A DNA stretch of 64,000 nt from Acidobacteriota bacterium (GTDB lineage Bacteria; Acidobacteriota; Terriglobia; Acidiferrales; UBA7541): contig JABCZK010000001.1 of assembly GCA_013289695.1 (NCBI GenBank), positions 124,001-188,000 of the forward strand, written 5' to 3'. Every line of letters starts with the position of its first letter. Position 1 is the first letter of the stretch. This document shows, piece by piece, positions 1 to 8,609 of the stretch. The notes beneath the pieces are model-generated. The model was not told the origin of the DNA. It ran no database searches and worked only from the letters and a program-made list of their open reading frames with translations. A program made the position numbers and the translations under genes.

Positions 1-224
1 AGGCCGAGACCAGCGATTATTGATACCACGCCGGCGACGATTCCGAGAATGATCGCAAAAATGAGAAAACCGTGGAATAGGTCCATCAACGTGAACGGAT
101 TGGGCACGCGGGTGAGCAGCGCGCCCCACATGAGGGTGAGCGTGCCGTTGTAGAGAAAGAGTCCGAGAGCGCCGACGAGGCGTAGGACACCATACAGCAC
201 CCACAAAATTCCAAGATTTCGCAT
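1..224 (-). CDS. Small integral membrane protein, C-terminus off the window
   Basis: The reading frame starts at an ATG (complement 222-224) preceded by GGAGG seven bases upstream and runs off the left edge, leaving about 74 residues. The visible part is very hydrophobic: one membrane segment at about residues 3-25 and a second beginning near residue 50. It aligns by eye with the membrane domain of the next gene (positions 416-940), sharing the opening LGILW motif, a central PNPF/FPFP stretch and a closing GxxAGxxxIxAG stretch, so the two look like paralogues. This copy lacks the zinc ribbon of its neighbour. I do not recognise a function. Confidence 0.75.
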   Translation of the reverse strand, partial: MRNLGILWVLYGVLRLVGALGLFLYNGTLTLMWGALLTRVPNPFTLMDLFHGFLIFAIILGIVAGVVSIIAGLG

Positions 225-334
225 CGATACCTCCGAAAGCGCCGCTAAAACGACCAACAATCGAATAGGACTACAAGGGACGCGGGGTGTCAAGGAGCGT
301 GCGGATACAAATTCAAACCCACGTCAACGGCTGC

Positions 335-357
335 CCGGTCCCGCTTTGCGGGACCGG
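335..357. repeat. Perfect 10-bp inverted repeat (hairpin, 3-nt loop)
   Basis: Bases 335-344 (CCGGTCCCGC) pair perfectly with 348-357 across a TTT loop. The hairpin lies between the zinc-ribbon gene (ending at 416) and the next gene on the same strand (starting at 224). No T-tract follows on either strand, so it is not a standard intrinsic terminator. It could be an mRNA-stabilising or processing hairpin, or a small palindromic repeat. Confidence 0.6.
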
Positions 358-380
358 CCACTACAGAGCAAACACCTTGG

Positions 381-405
381 CGCGCAGGTATTTTCACCTG
401 GCGCG
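381..405. repeat. Second hairpin just downstream of the zinc-ribbon gene
   Basis: Bases 381-389 (CGCGCAGGT) are complementary to 396-405 with a single bulged G and a six-base loop. On the minus strand it begins about 11 bases after the stop codon at 416, the usual place for a 3' end hairpin, but no run of T follows. Together with the stronger hairpin at 335-357 it forms a tandem pair in this intergenic gap. Confidence 0.45.
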
Positions 406-415
406 TTATGCCATT

Positions 416-940
416 TCAGTTAGGCGTCGCGATTTGCTCGTATGCGCGAGCGGCGTGCCCGGGCAACAGTATGACAAGCGTGTAAACGCCAATCGCAGTC
501 CCAAACGGAATGCTGATCACGCAAATGAATGCCGCTACGATGGCCAGTACGCGCGCGGTGCGCTTGCGTTGCAGCAGCGCGGCCCCCGCGAAGATTCCCA
601 GAATTCCTGTAGCGACGCCGTAGATCGCAGTGAGCGCGTAGAACACGTGCATGAAACGAAAAATTGGAAAAGGAAAGGGAATGTTACTGTGCGAGAAAGC
701 ATCCTGCATCGCAGGGAGAAAGTAGTGGCTGAATGCCAGCGTCCAGGCCGCCATCACGATGTGAAAAATGCTGTACACGAGCCAGAGGATGCCCAAGACT
801 CGAACGTGATTGCTGAGGACCTGCACGGGGTCTGGGACGATGAATTGCGGTGTATTCGCTGGTCCAGGCACTGCGTTGCCGCAGGATTTGCAGAAGCGCG
901 CGCCTTCGTCGAGTGCGCTTCCGCAGTGTTGGCAGAACAT
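416..940 (-). CDS. Zinc-ribbon membrane protein of unknown function
   Basis: 174 residues. The N-terminus is a zinc ribbon with cysteines at residues 3, 6, 17 and 20 (CxxC-x10-CxxC), followed by a short proline-rich linker and a hydrophobic region with about four membrane segments from residue 48 to 165. The ATG is preceded by GGAG with a 7-base gap. This layout (cytoplasmic zinc ribbon plus a small membrane bundle) is common among uncharacterised bacterial proteins. The membrane part resembles the partial gene downstream, which has no ribbon. The role is unknown; a regulatory or assembly function for the ribbon would be a guess. Confidence 0.8.
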   Translation of the reverse strand: MFCQHCGSALDEGARFCKSCGNAVPGPANTPQFIVPDPVQVLSNHVRVLGILWLVYSIFHIVMAAWTLAFSHYFLPAMQDAFSHSNIPFPFPIFRFMHVFYALTAIYGVATGILGIFAGAALLQRKRTARVLAIVAAFICVISIPFGTAIGVYTLVILLPGHAARAYEQIATPN

Positions 941-1000
941 CGGATTTCTCCGTCGGAAAATCTGGCGCGGGCTTGCTAACTCATATCACAGAATTTCGAT

Positions 1001-2206
1001 CTAGGCGAAGAATTGGCCCATGCGGCGGAATTTTTCGTAGCGTTGGTCCACGATCTGGCGCGCAGAAAGGTGCGACAGCTCACCGAGCGCGCGGGTGAGG
1101 AAGGGATCGAGCATTTTCGCAGCGGCTTCGGGATCGTTGTGCGCGCCGCCGTCCGGCTCCGGAACAATTTCGTCGATTAATTTCATCTCCAGCAAATCCG
1201 GCGCGGTAATCTTCAAGGCTTCGGCGGCGATTTCCGCTTTGGTAGAATCGCGCCACATGATGGAAGCGCAGCCTTCCGGGGAGATCACCGAGTACACGGA
1301 ATTTTCCAGCATGTACACGCGGTCGCCGACGGCGATCGCCAGTGCGCCACCCGAACCGCCTTCGCCAGTGATGGTGATGACAATGGGCACAGGCAAGCGT
1401 GACATCTCCCGCAAATTGTGCGCAATCGCTTCGGCTTGGCCGCGCTCTTCCGCATCCACGCCGGGATATGCGCCGGGCGTATCCACGAAGACGATGACGG
1501 GACGGCCGAATTTCGCCGCCAGGTGTATGGCGCGTAGAGCCTTGCGGTAGCCTTCCGGCTTGGCTTGCCCGAAATTGCGCGCGAGGCGCTGCTTGGTGTC
1601 GCGGCCCTTTTGGCTACCGACAATCATCACGGGCTGGCCGTGAAATTTGGCCATGCCGGTGATCAGCGCGGGATCGTCGGCGAAATTGCGGTCACCGTGA
1701 ATTTCGGAAAAGTTCTCGAAGAGGAGGCGGATGTAATCGTCGGTGTAAGGGCGCTGCGGGTGGCGGGCGAGCAGCAGGCGCTGCCATGCGCCCAGGTGGA
1801 TGTAGAACTCGCGCTTGAGCTCGTCCACCTCCTTGCGGATGCGCTCGATCTCGCCGGACTGTTCTCCGGTGGGGGCGCTGAGGCGGCTCAGGTCGGCGAC
1901 GTCGCGCTCGAGCGCGTCGATGGCGCGCTGTTTCAGTTTGTCTATTTCACCCGGCGTGGGAGCAGCGGCGGATTTCAGTGCAGCCGGTTGCGGAGCTACT
2001 GGCGGTGTTGTGCCGGCCCTCAAGGTTGTTGCGATGGGTCTGGTGGCTGACAGCACCGGCTTCGCTGGATTCAACGCAGCGAGCTTTGCGGCGGCCGCTT
2101 CGCGTGCTGCGCGGCGGGCTTTCTTGATCGCCCGGAATTTCTTCATGCGTTCTTTGCGCTCGCGGCGTTTGCGCAGCTTCTCGGCGAGAATCTGGCGCTT
2201 GCTCAC
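1001..2206 (-). CDS. accA: Acetyl-CoA carboxylase carboxyltransferase subunit alpha
   Basis: AccA pairs with AccD to transfer CO2 from carboxybiotin-BCCP to acetyl-CoA, making malonyl-CoA for fatty acid synthesis in the cytoplasm. The crotonase-fold core is well conserved: the LGAWQ...ARHPQRPYT block, VDTPGAYPGVDAEERG near residue 240, GEGGSGGALAIAVGD near 280 and the SVISPEGCASI block. The protein is 401 residues, against about 319 in E. coli. The excess is an N-terminal extension of about 85 residues whose first 45 are packed with Lys and Arg and look helical. I chose GTG at 2204-2206 because GGAG sits five bases upstream; TTG at 2222-2224, behind GAGGG, is a close alternative. accD is not in the window. 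Confidence 0.96.
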   Translation of the reverse strand: MSKRQILAEKLRKRRERKERMKKFRAIKKARRAAREAAAAKLAALNPAKPVLSATRPIATTLRAGTTPPVAPQPAALKSAAAPTPGEIDKLKQRAIDALERDVADLSRLSAPTGEQSGEIERIRKEVDELKREFYIHLGAWQRLLLARHPQRPYTDDYIRLLFENFSEIHGDRNFADDPALITGMAKFHGQPVMIVGSQKGRDTKQRLARNFGQAKPEGYRKALRAIHLAAKFGRPVIVFVDTPGAYPGVDAEERGQAEAIAHNLREMSRLPVPIVITITGEGGSGGALAIAVGDRVYMLENSVYSVISPEGCASIMWRDSTKAEIAAEALKITAPDLLEMKLIDEIVPEPDGGAHNDPEAAAKMLDPFLTRALGELSHLSARQIVDQRYEKFRRMGQFFA

Positions 2207-2315
2207 TGGATCTCCATTGCTCAATTCGCTTCCCTCTTGGAGCGTTGGGAAATTTACGCTTCGGGGCTACAGCGCGACGTTGCCAGCCAAGCCATTTTAC
2301 TTTACCGCAGGCGTC

Positions 2316-5300
2316 CTACTGCACCAGCGCTACTGAATCCGTGCCGCAGATTTCGCGCACGCGTTCGACCAGTTCGCGATCGGCAAGAACCGCGCTACCT
2401 GCGTCGAGCGTTGCGGCGCTGCCGTCGTCCTTGATTAGCTCAAACGATACGCGGCAGCGGCCGGGACGGCTGGAAAACAGTGCTTTCAATTGGTCGAGCG
2501 CGCCGGTGTTCACGGTGCTGAGATCCATGCGCACACGCAGCAGGCTCGGCGGGCGATCCGCCAATTGATCGAGCAAGCGCGCATCCGCAACGATCAGGCG
2601 CGTGCCGACATCTTCCACCGCCACGCGGCCCTTTACCAGCAGCGGCGTATTGGATTTGAGAATCGTTTCCAGTTTGCCGAAGGCCTCCGGAAAGACCAGA
2701 GCTTCGATCACTCCGGTGCGATCCTGCAGCGTCAAGATGGCCCAGCGGGCGCCGCGACGAGAGCGCATGGGGCGAATCTGCACGATGATGCCGGCGACCA
2801 CGAGATCCTCATTGTTCTTGCGGCTTTCCATCGTGGCCAACTCCGCGGCATTCAAGTCTTTCAGGCGGCCGGCATATTTATCGAGTGGGTGGCCGGAAAT
2901 GTAAAAGCCCAGAACCGAATATTCTCCAGCGAGTTGCTGTTCTTCGGACCAGTCATCGCATTCGGGCAGTTCGGATCCCTGCCCCGGCTGGCTGTTGTGA
3001 AGTGCATTTGGACCGGCGAGAAACAGGCCGCCCTGCCCTACCGTTTTTTCCTGATGCTTTTTCTGGCCGCGCGAGATGGCTTGATCAATCGCCGCGAAGA
3101 GGCGTCCGCGCGAGCCGCCGGTGCAATCGAGGGCGCCGGCTTTCACGAGGCTTTCGAGAACGCGCTTGTTGAGGAACTTGGGTTCGATGGCCTCGCTGAA
3201 CTCGAAGAGCGTGCGGAAACGGCCAGCCGTACCGCGCGCTTCGCAGATGGCCTTGGCGGTGTTCTCGCCGACATTCTTGATAGCGGCGAGGCCGAAGCGA
3301 ATGTCGTCGCCGACCGGTGTGAAGTACAGGCCGCTCTCGTGCACGTCGGGAGGAAGGACGCGGATACCCATGCCGCGCGCTTCATTGATGTACTTCACCA
3401 CTTTCTCGGTGTTGCCTGCCTCGGAGCTGAGCATGGAGGCCATAAATTCCACCGGGTAGTGGACTTTCAGATACGCGGTCTGGTACGCGAGCAGCGCATA
3501 CGCGCAGGCGTGCGCTTTGGGAAAACCGTAGAGGCCGAACTCTTCCATCAGATCGAATATCTTGGTGGCTTTTTTCGCGGGAACTTTGCCAACGGCGCAA
3601 CCAGCCAGGAATTTCTCGCGTTGCGCCGCCATCACGTCCGCTTTTTTCTTGCCCATCGCACTGCGCAGGATGTCGGCATCGCCCAGTGAGTATCCAGCCA
3701 GGCGGTTGGCGATCTTCATTACCTGCTCTTGAAAGACGATGACGCCCCAAGTCTCTGAAAGAATTTCTTCGAGCTCTGGCAGATCATAGGTCACTTTTTT
3801 CTTGCCCTGTTTGCGCGCAATGAATTCGTCAATCATGCCGCCCTGGATGGGGCCGGGACGATACAGAGCGTTGAGCGCGGTCAAGTCCTCGATTTGCGTG
3901 GGCTGGTAGCGCTTGAGGATGTCGCGCATGCCGTGCGATTCAAATTGGAAGATGCCGGTGGTGTCGCCGCGCGCGAAGAGAGCGTAGGTGGGCGCATCAT
4001 CGAGCGGCAGAGTGGTGAGGTCCAGGTCAATGCCGCGGTTTTGTTTGATCATGCGCACGGAGTCGTCGAGGATGGTGAGCGTGGTGAGCCCGAGGAAATC
4101 CATTTTCAGCAGGCCGATGCGACCGAGCGCGTTCATGTCGTACTGCGTAGTGATTTCATCCTTGTTCGACTTGTACAGCGGGACGATTTCTGTCAGCGGG
4201 CGCGGCGAGATCACTACGCCCGCAGCGTGGGTGGAGGCGTGGCGCGCGAGGCCTTCCAGGCGCAGCGCCACTTCGATCAGTTCCTTTACCTGGCCTTCCT
4301 TGCGCGCTGCTTCCAGTTGCGGCGATTGCTTTAATGCGTCGTCCAGGGAAATGTTGAGCGTGGTGGGAATCATTTTCGCGAGGCGGTCCACGTCGCCATA
4401 GGGCATGTCCAGTGCGCGGCCGGCGTCTTTCAACACGGCTTTCGCGGCCATGGTGCCGAAGGTGATGATTTGCGCGACGCTTTCGGCGCCATATTTTTTG
4501 CGGACGTATTCGATGACTTCGCCGCGGCGGCGCATGCAGAAATCAATATCAATATCCGGCATGGAGATGCGCTCGGGATTCAGGAAGCGTTCGAAGAGGA
4601 GTTCGTATTGCATGGGGTCCACGTCGGTGATGCGCAGCGAGTAGCTCACGAGGCTGCCTGCGGCGGAACCGCGGCCGGGGCCTACGGGGACACCTTGCGT
4701 GCGCGCGTAATGAATAAAATCCCAGACGATCAGGAAGTAACCGGCGAAGCGCATCTTCTTGATCATTTCGATTTCGGCGGTCAGGCGGGCTTCGTAGTCC
4801 GTGAGCGGATGACGCAGGCGGCCTTCTTTCGTGAGGCGCTCGATTTGCGGGGCGCGGGAGGCGAAGCCGTCGCGTACCACTCGCTCGAAATACGAATCCG
4901 TGGTGTGGCCTTCGGGAACTCTGAATTCAGGGAAGGGATTGCTGACGCGCTGGATTTTCACGTTGCAGCGCTCGGCGATGGCCACCGTGCGCGTCACCGC
5001 CTCCGGCAGCTCGCGGAACACGTGCGCCATTTCTTCGGCCGTCTTGAAATAGAATTGGTCGGTGGCAAATTTCATGCGCTGGGTGTCGCTCATGGTTTTG
5101 CCGGTCTGGATGCACATCAGGACTTCTTGCGCGTGCGAATCCGCCTGCGTGAGGTAGTGGCAATCGTTGGTAGCAACCAGCGGGATGCCGGATTCTTTCG
5201 ACAGTCGCACCAGGTCGCGATTGACGCGCACGTCCTGTTCGAGACCCTGATCCTGCGCTTCGAGGAAGAAATTCCCTTTGCCGAAAATATCGCGCAGACG

Positions 5301-5783
5301 GTAGGCGCTCTTCTGCGCCTGGTCGTATTTTTCAGAGAGCAGTGCGTCGGCTACTTCGCCGCGTAGGCAAGCGGAGAGAGCGATGAGGCCTTCGCTGTGT
5401 TTGGCGAGCAATTCGTGATCCACGCGGGGTTTGTAATAGAAGCCGTCGATATATCCGGTGGAAACCAGCTTGATGAGGTTTTGATAACCCTTTTCGTTTT
5501 CGCAAAGCAGGACCAGGTGATTGGAGCGCTCGGCGCCGGTGCCGCGATTTTTGTGATTGTCCGGCGCGACGTACATTTCGCAGCCGATGATAGGTTTTAC
5601 GCCGTGCGTAGTCGCCTGGTGATAGAAATTCGCAGCGGCAAAAAGATTGCCGTGGTCGGTTACAGCAACTGCAGGCATGCCGCGGCGCGCTGCTTCGGCT
5701 GTAAGTTCGCCGATTTCACAAGCGCCGTCCAGAAGGGAGTAATCCGTGTGCAGATGAAGGTGAACAAAGTTCGAGGCATCCAT
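2316..5783 (-). CDS. dnaE: DNA polymerase III subunit alpha
   Basis: Catalytic subunit of the replicative polymerase, 1155 residues, the normal DnaE1 size. Seen in order: an N-terminal PHP domain (HLHTDYSLLDG near residues 10-20, TDHGN, GCEMYV and NDCHYL near 205), the palm with PDIDIDF near residues 408-414 and KMDFLGL near 558, which carry the catalytic aspartates, helix-hairpin-helix and beta-binding regions, and an OB fold near residues 985-1060. The PHP metal ligands appear intact, unlike the degenerate E. coli domain. The ATG at 5781-5783 has no strong ribosome site. The gene lies upstream of accA on the same strand with about 100 bases between them. Confidence 0.97.
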   Translation of the reverse strand: MDASNFVHLHLHTDYSLLDGACEIGELTAEAARRGMPAVAVTDHGNLFAAANFYHQATTHGVKPIIGCEMYVAPDNHKNRGTGAERSNHLVLLCENEKGYQNLIKLVSTGYIDGFYYKPRVDHELLAKHSEGLIALSACLRGEVADALLSEKYDQAQKSAYRLRDIFGKGNFFLEAQDQGLEQDVRVNRDLVRLSKESGIPLVATNDCHYLTQADSHAQEVLMCIQTGKTMSDTQRMKFATDQFYFKTAEEMAHVFRELPEAVTRTVAIAERCNVKIQRVSNPFPEFRVPEGHTTDSYFERVVRDGFASRAPQIERLTKEGRLRHPLTDYEARLTAEIEMIKKMRFAGYFLIVWDFIHYARTQGVPVGPGRGSAAGSLVSYSLRITDVDPMQYELLFERFLNPERISMPDIDIDFCMRRRGEVIEYVRKKYGAESVAQIITFGTMAAKAVLKDAGRALDMPYGDVDRLAKMIPTTLNISLDDALKQSPQLEAARKEGQVKELIEVALRLEGLARHASTHAAGVVISPRPLTEIVPLYKSNKDEITTQYDMNALGRIGLLKMDFLGLTTLTILDDSVRMIKQNRGIDLDLTTLPLDDAPTYALFARGDTTGIFQFESHGMRDILKRYQPTQIEDLTALNALYRPGPIQGGMIDEFIARKQGKKKVTYDLPELEEILSETWGVIVFQEQVMKIANRLAGYSLGDADILRSAMGKKKADVMAAQREKFLAGCAVGKVPAKKATKIFDLMEEFGLYGFPKAHACAYALLAYQTAYLKVHYPVEFMASMLSSEAGNTEKVVKYINEARGMGIRVLPPDVHESGLYFTPVGDDIRFGLAAIKNVGENTAKAICEARGTAGRFRTLFEFSEAIEPKFLNKRVLESLVKAGALDCTGGSRGRLFAAIDQAISRGQKKHQEKTVGQGGLFLAGPNALHNSQPGQGSELPECDDWSEEQQLAGEYSVLGFYISGHPLDKYAGRLKDLNAAELATMESRKNNEDLVVAGIIVQIRPMRSRRGARWAILTLQDRTGVIEALVFPEAFGKLETILKSNTPLLVKGRVAVEDVGTRLIVADARLLDQLADRPPSLLRVRMDLSTVNTGALDQLKALFSSRPGRCRVSFELIKDDGSAATLDAGSAVLADRELVERVREICGTDSVALVQ

Positions 5784-5922
5784 GCGAAGTTCATTCTAAA
5801 CCAGCTTGATGCTGGGTGTAACAGCAATCTGAGGGTGTAAGAATCTCCGCGCGGATGCGGAGCTCGGATTTGGCTTTGCGCCAAAAGCAGTTCCCTGTCT
5901 GCGTCCGCGCCCGGGAAACTGC

Positions 5923-6022
5923 GGCGGGAGAGATCCTTCGAACGGCTGGAGGCAAAGGCGCCGGTCTCCCATCGCAAGATCACTCAGGGCAGGCAGGATG
6001 ACGATGCTCGTCGCATCGTTAG
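5923..6022 (+). repeat. Dispersed repeat, copy A, ending in a 7-bp hairpin
   Basis: This stretch shares an ordered set of motifs with the minus strand at 44958-45029: GGCGGGAGA, ATCCTTCG, GCAAAGGCGCCG, CAGGATG, then CGATGCTCGTCGCATCG. Copy A has about 25 extra bases in the middle. The last motif folds as a hairpin (6001-6007 with 6013-6019). The repeat abuts the stop codon of the nucleotidyltransferase gene (complement 6019-6021) and otherwise fills the gap to dnaE. Function unknown; the shape suggests a non-autonomous palindromic element. Confidence 0.6.
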
Positions 6023-7614
6023 CGGCGCGATTTTTTCGCTGAGCGAGCCTTCGATTTCTTTCCGGCACGCTCGGCTTTATCATCATGCTCCGCTTTGTCG
6101 TGTTTGGCCTGAGCCCTTGCGCCGATTGCTGCCGCTGCGGATTGCCCTGGCTTCCCTGCTGCAGCAGATGCTTTTCCCGCGGGCGTGGATTTGCCGTCGC
6201 TTGCCGCAGCGGGGGCTGCCTTGGCGCCTGCCGCTGATCGCTTGGATTTGTCGTTCGGCTTGGCTTCCGCGTGCGGCGCAGCTTCCGGCGCGCCTTTGCG
6301 CTTCTTTTTTTCCTTTTCAGGCTTTTTGATTTCGTCCTTGATCCCGGCAAGGTTCTTCAGAATTTTCGTGCGGTCTTCGGGAGTCTTGCCCTTGCCGCGC
6401 AATTGCAATTCGAAGAATTGTTCGACGATCTTGTCGAATTTGGGTCCGCGTTCGACGCCCAGCGCTTCGAGCTCCCCGGCCGGCGACGCCATGCGCAGCG
6501 GGCGCCACTTCTGCAGATAATTGCGAATCTTGGAAAGCGCGCGCGGATTGGGCATTTCCACTTCAATGAACGCGAGAGTCTCCGCGGGCAAAGATGCCAG
6601 ATAATAGTAGGCGTCCTTTGCGGCATTGGTCTTGGCGCTCTTCAATACTTTCACGACTTTCTGCGTTTCGGGAACCAGTTCCGCGGCTTCTTCGATTTCG
6701 GCGGCTCTGAATTCCATGTGGCGTAAGGCTGCGGCGGCTTCGCGCGATTTCAGCCGGCCCAGAGTATAATAGGCCACGGCCAGATGCAGCCGCGGCCGCA
6801 ATCCCGCGCTGTAAAGATTGAAGCGCACGCGCGCCAGCTTATTGAGACTGTCGTAATCCGGCTTTCTTTTTTGCAGCGAGGCGTGAATCAACGCGAGCAT
6901 GTCGTGTGATTCCCAAAGTTTCAGAGTGGCGACGGGATTTTCTTCACGCGCCAGTGCGCGCATTTCGTGGCCGAGTTCGGCGCCTTCGATGCGGTCGGTG
7001 ACGCCGCGTTCGATGGCCAAGTCAAACCACTCTTGCGTGCGCGGGTCCATTTTGAATCCCATGCGCGCGGCGTATCGCAGAATGCGCATCAGGCGGATTG
7101 GCTGGTTCGTGAAAGCGTGAATCGAAAGAGCGCGGACTTCCTGTTTTTCCAAATCCGCGAGACCGTTCATCGGATCGAGCAGCAAGCCGCGCGATTGCGT
7201 GTTCAGCGATATGGCGATCGCGTTGATGCCAAAATCGCGGCGGCGCAAATCTTCCATCACGCTGGAAAAGCGGTATTCGGGTTTGACGCCCGGGCGTTCG
7301 TAGAAATCCTCGCGCGCGGCGGAGATGGAACCGTCCACATCGCCGGCGAAAACCATTTCGTGATGGCGGATCTTCTCGCTTTCCCACACGACGCGCGCTC
7401 CGCCCTTCTCGAGCTCGCGCACCATCTTCACAGGATTTCCCTCGACCGTGAAATCCAGGTCGCGGATGGGCATGCCGGAGATCAAATCGCGCACCGCTCC
7501 GCCGGTGAGATACACGTTCACTTCCTGCGTCCGCGACAGTTCCTGCACACGCTCCATCACGGCGCGCTGCTCCGGCGACAGCCGGCTTTCCAACAGATAC
7601 ATGTAATCGGGCAT
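6019..7614 (-). CDS. CCA-adding / poly(A) polymerase family nucleotidyltransferase with a basic C-terminal tail
   Basis: Class II nucleotidyltransferase that builds or repairs the 3' CCA of tRNA, or adds poly(A) to RNA; sequence alone does not settle which. Seen: GGAVRDLI near residue 40 and RDLDFTVEG near residue 53 with the catalytic aspartates, then RRRDFGINAIAI and an RNA-binding helical region with the LMRILRYAARMGF motif. A C-terminal block (EALGVERGPKFDKIVEQF) resembles bacterial CCA-adding enzymes. The last 100 or so residues (about 432-531) are a low-complexity tail rich in Lys, Ala, Ser and Pro, unlikely to be folded. The ATG is at 7612-7614. The gene ends inside a dispersed repeat, and xerD is 38 bases upstream. 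Confidence 0.88.
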   Translation of the reverse strand: MPDYMYLLESRLSPEQRAVMERVQELSRTQEVNVYLTGGAVRDLISGMPIRDLDFTVEGNPVKMVRELEKGGARVVWESEKIRHHEMVFAGDVDGSISAAREDFYERPGVKPEYRFSSVMEDLRRRDFGINAIAISLNTQSRGLLLDPMNGLADLEKQEVRALSIHAFTNQPIRLMRILRYAARMGFKMDPRTQEWFDLAIERGVTDRIEGAELGHEMRALAREENPVATLKLWESHDMLALIHASLQKRKPDYDSLNKLARVRFNLYSAGLRPRLHLAVAYYTLGRLKSREAAAALRHMEFRAAEIEEAAELVPETQKVVKVLKSAKTNAAKDAYYYLASLPAETLAFIEVEMPNPRALSKIRNYLQKWRPLRMASPAGELEALGVERGPKFDKIVEQFFELQLRGKGKTPEDRTKILKNLAGIKDEIKKPEKEKKKRKGAPEAAPHAEAKPNDKSKRSAAGAKAAPAAASDGKSTPAGKASAAAGKPGQSAAAAIGARAQAKHDKAEHDDKAERAGKKSKARSAKKSRR

Positions 7615-7652
7615 GAAGTTTCCGCCTTCCTCGATTTATTGCGCGCAGCTGT

Positions 7653-8537
7653 TCAGGCGCGCGGGTGGTGCGCTTTATAAACTTGTTTCAAACGCTCTTC
7701 GACTACGTGGGTATAGATTTGCGTCGTTGCAATATCCGCGTGGCCCAACATCATTTGCACGGAGCGCAAGTCCGCTCCGCGATCCAGCAGGTGCGTGGCA
7801 AAACTGTGCCGCAGCATATGCGGCGTGAGAGCCTTGCGCAAGCCCGCTTTGCGCCCGTAAGCGCCCAAAAGTTTCCAGAACGCGATGCGATTGATGGCCG
7901 TGCCGCTGCGGGTGGGAAAAAGACAAGGCGAAGTTTTCTCTCCCAGGATTTCCGGACGCGATGTCTTCATGTATTGCATCACCAGCTCCAACGCGGCGCG
8001 GCCCACCGGGACCAGCCGCTCTTTACTGCCCTTGCCGATGCAGCGCAGGCAGCCGGCTTCCAGTTGTATATCGGCGGCCTTCAGCCCGCACAATTCGGAG
8101 ACGCGCAGTCCGGTGGAATACAGCAACTCGATCATGGCTTTGTCACGCAGGCCGATGGTGGTGGAGACATCCGGCTGCCGCAGCAGGCGATCCACTTCTG
8201 CAACACTGAGAAATTCCGGCAGCGAGCGGCGGAATTTCGGCGCGACCACGTTGGCGGCCGGATTTTCCTTGATCATCCCTTCGGTAAAGGCGAACCGGAA
8301 GAGATGGCGGATGGTGACCAGGTGGCGCGCGACGGTACGGCTATCCAGCTTGCGCAGATAGAGCGTGCGGAGAAAGTCGATCACATTGCTGTGCGTGAAC
8401 TGGTCCAGGGCCAACCCGCGCTTGGCCGCAAAGGCCGCGAACTTCTCGAGGTCCCGGCGGTAGGCATTCAGGGTATTGGTCGAAAGACCTTTTTCGACTC
8501 GCAGGTAACTTAGAAACGATCGAATCTGCGCTTCCAA
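7653..8537 (-). CDS. xerD: Site-specific tyrosine recombinase XerC/XerD
   Basis: Resolves chromosome dimers at dif as one of a recombinase pair. It is 294 residues with an N-terminal SAM-like core-binding domain (residues 1-90) and a C-terminal catalytic domain. The catalytic residues are visible: Arg in STGLRVSELCGL, Lys in GKGSKERLVPV, the HMLRHSFATHLL His/Arg pair, LGHADIATTQIYTHV with the second His and the nucleophilic Tyr. The start is TTG (complement 8535-8537) with GGGAG seven bases upstream; the nearby ATG is out of frame. XerD is more likely than XerC from overall similarity, but the two are hard to separate by eye. No dif site was found in the window. Confidence 0.92.
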   Translation of the reverse strand: MEAQIRSFLSYLRVEKGLSTNTLNAYRRDLEKFAAFAAKRGLALDQFTHSNVIDFLRTLYLRKLDSRTVARHLVTIRHLFRFAFTEGMIKENPAANVVAPKFRRSLPEFLSVAEVDRLLRQPDVSTTIGLRDKAMIELLYSTGLRVSELCGLKAADIQLEAGCLRCIGKGSKERLVPVGRAALELVMQYMKTSRPEILGEKTSPCLFPTRSGTAINRIAFWKLLGAYGRKAGLRKALTPHMLRHSFATHLLDRGADLRSVQMMLGHADIATTQIYTHVVEERLKQVYKAHHPRA

Positions 8538-8609
8538 TGCACATCTCCCGATTTCATGCGCCGGAATAAGGCTTCCGGCAGAAACTTTGAACTCCGGGAC
8601 ATTTCCAGT

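Noticed and set aside
287-979. A 230-codon plus-strand frame opposite the zinc-ribbon gene
   Set aside because: No ribosome site, Arg/His-rich antisense composition, and it spans two hairpins.
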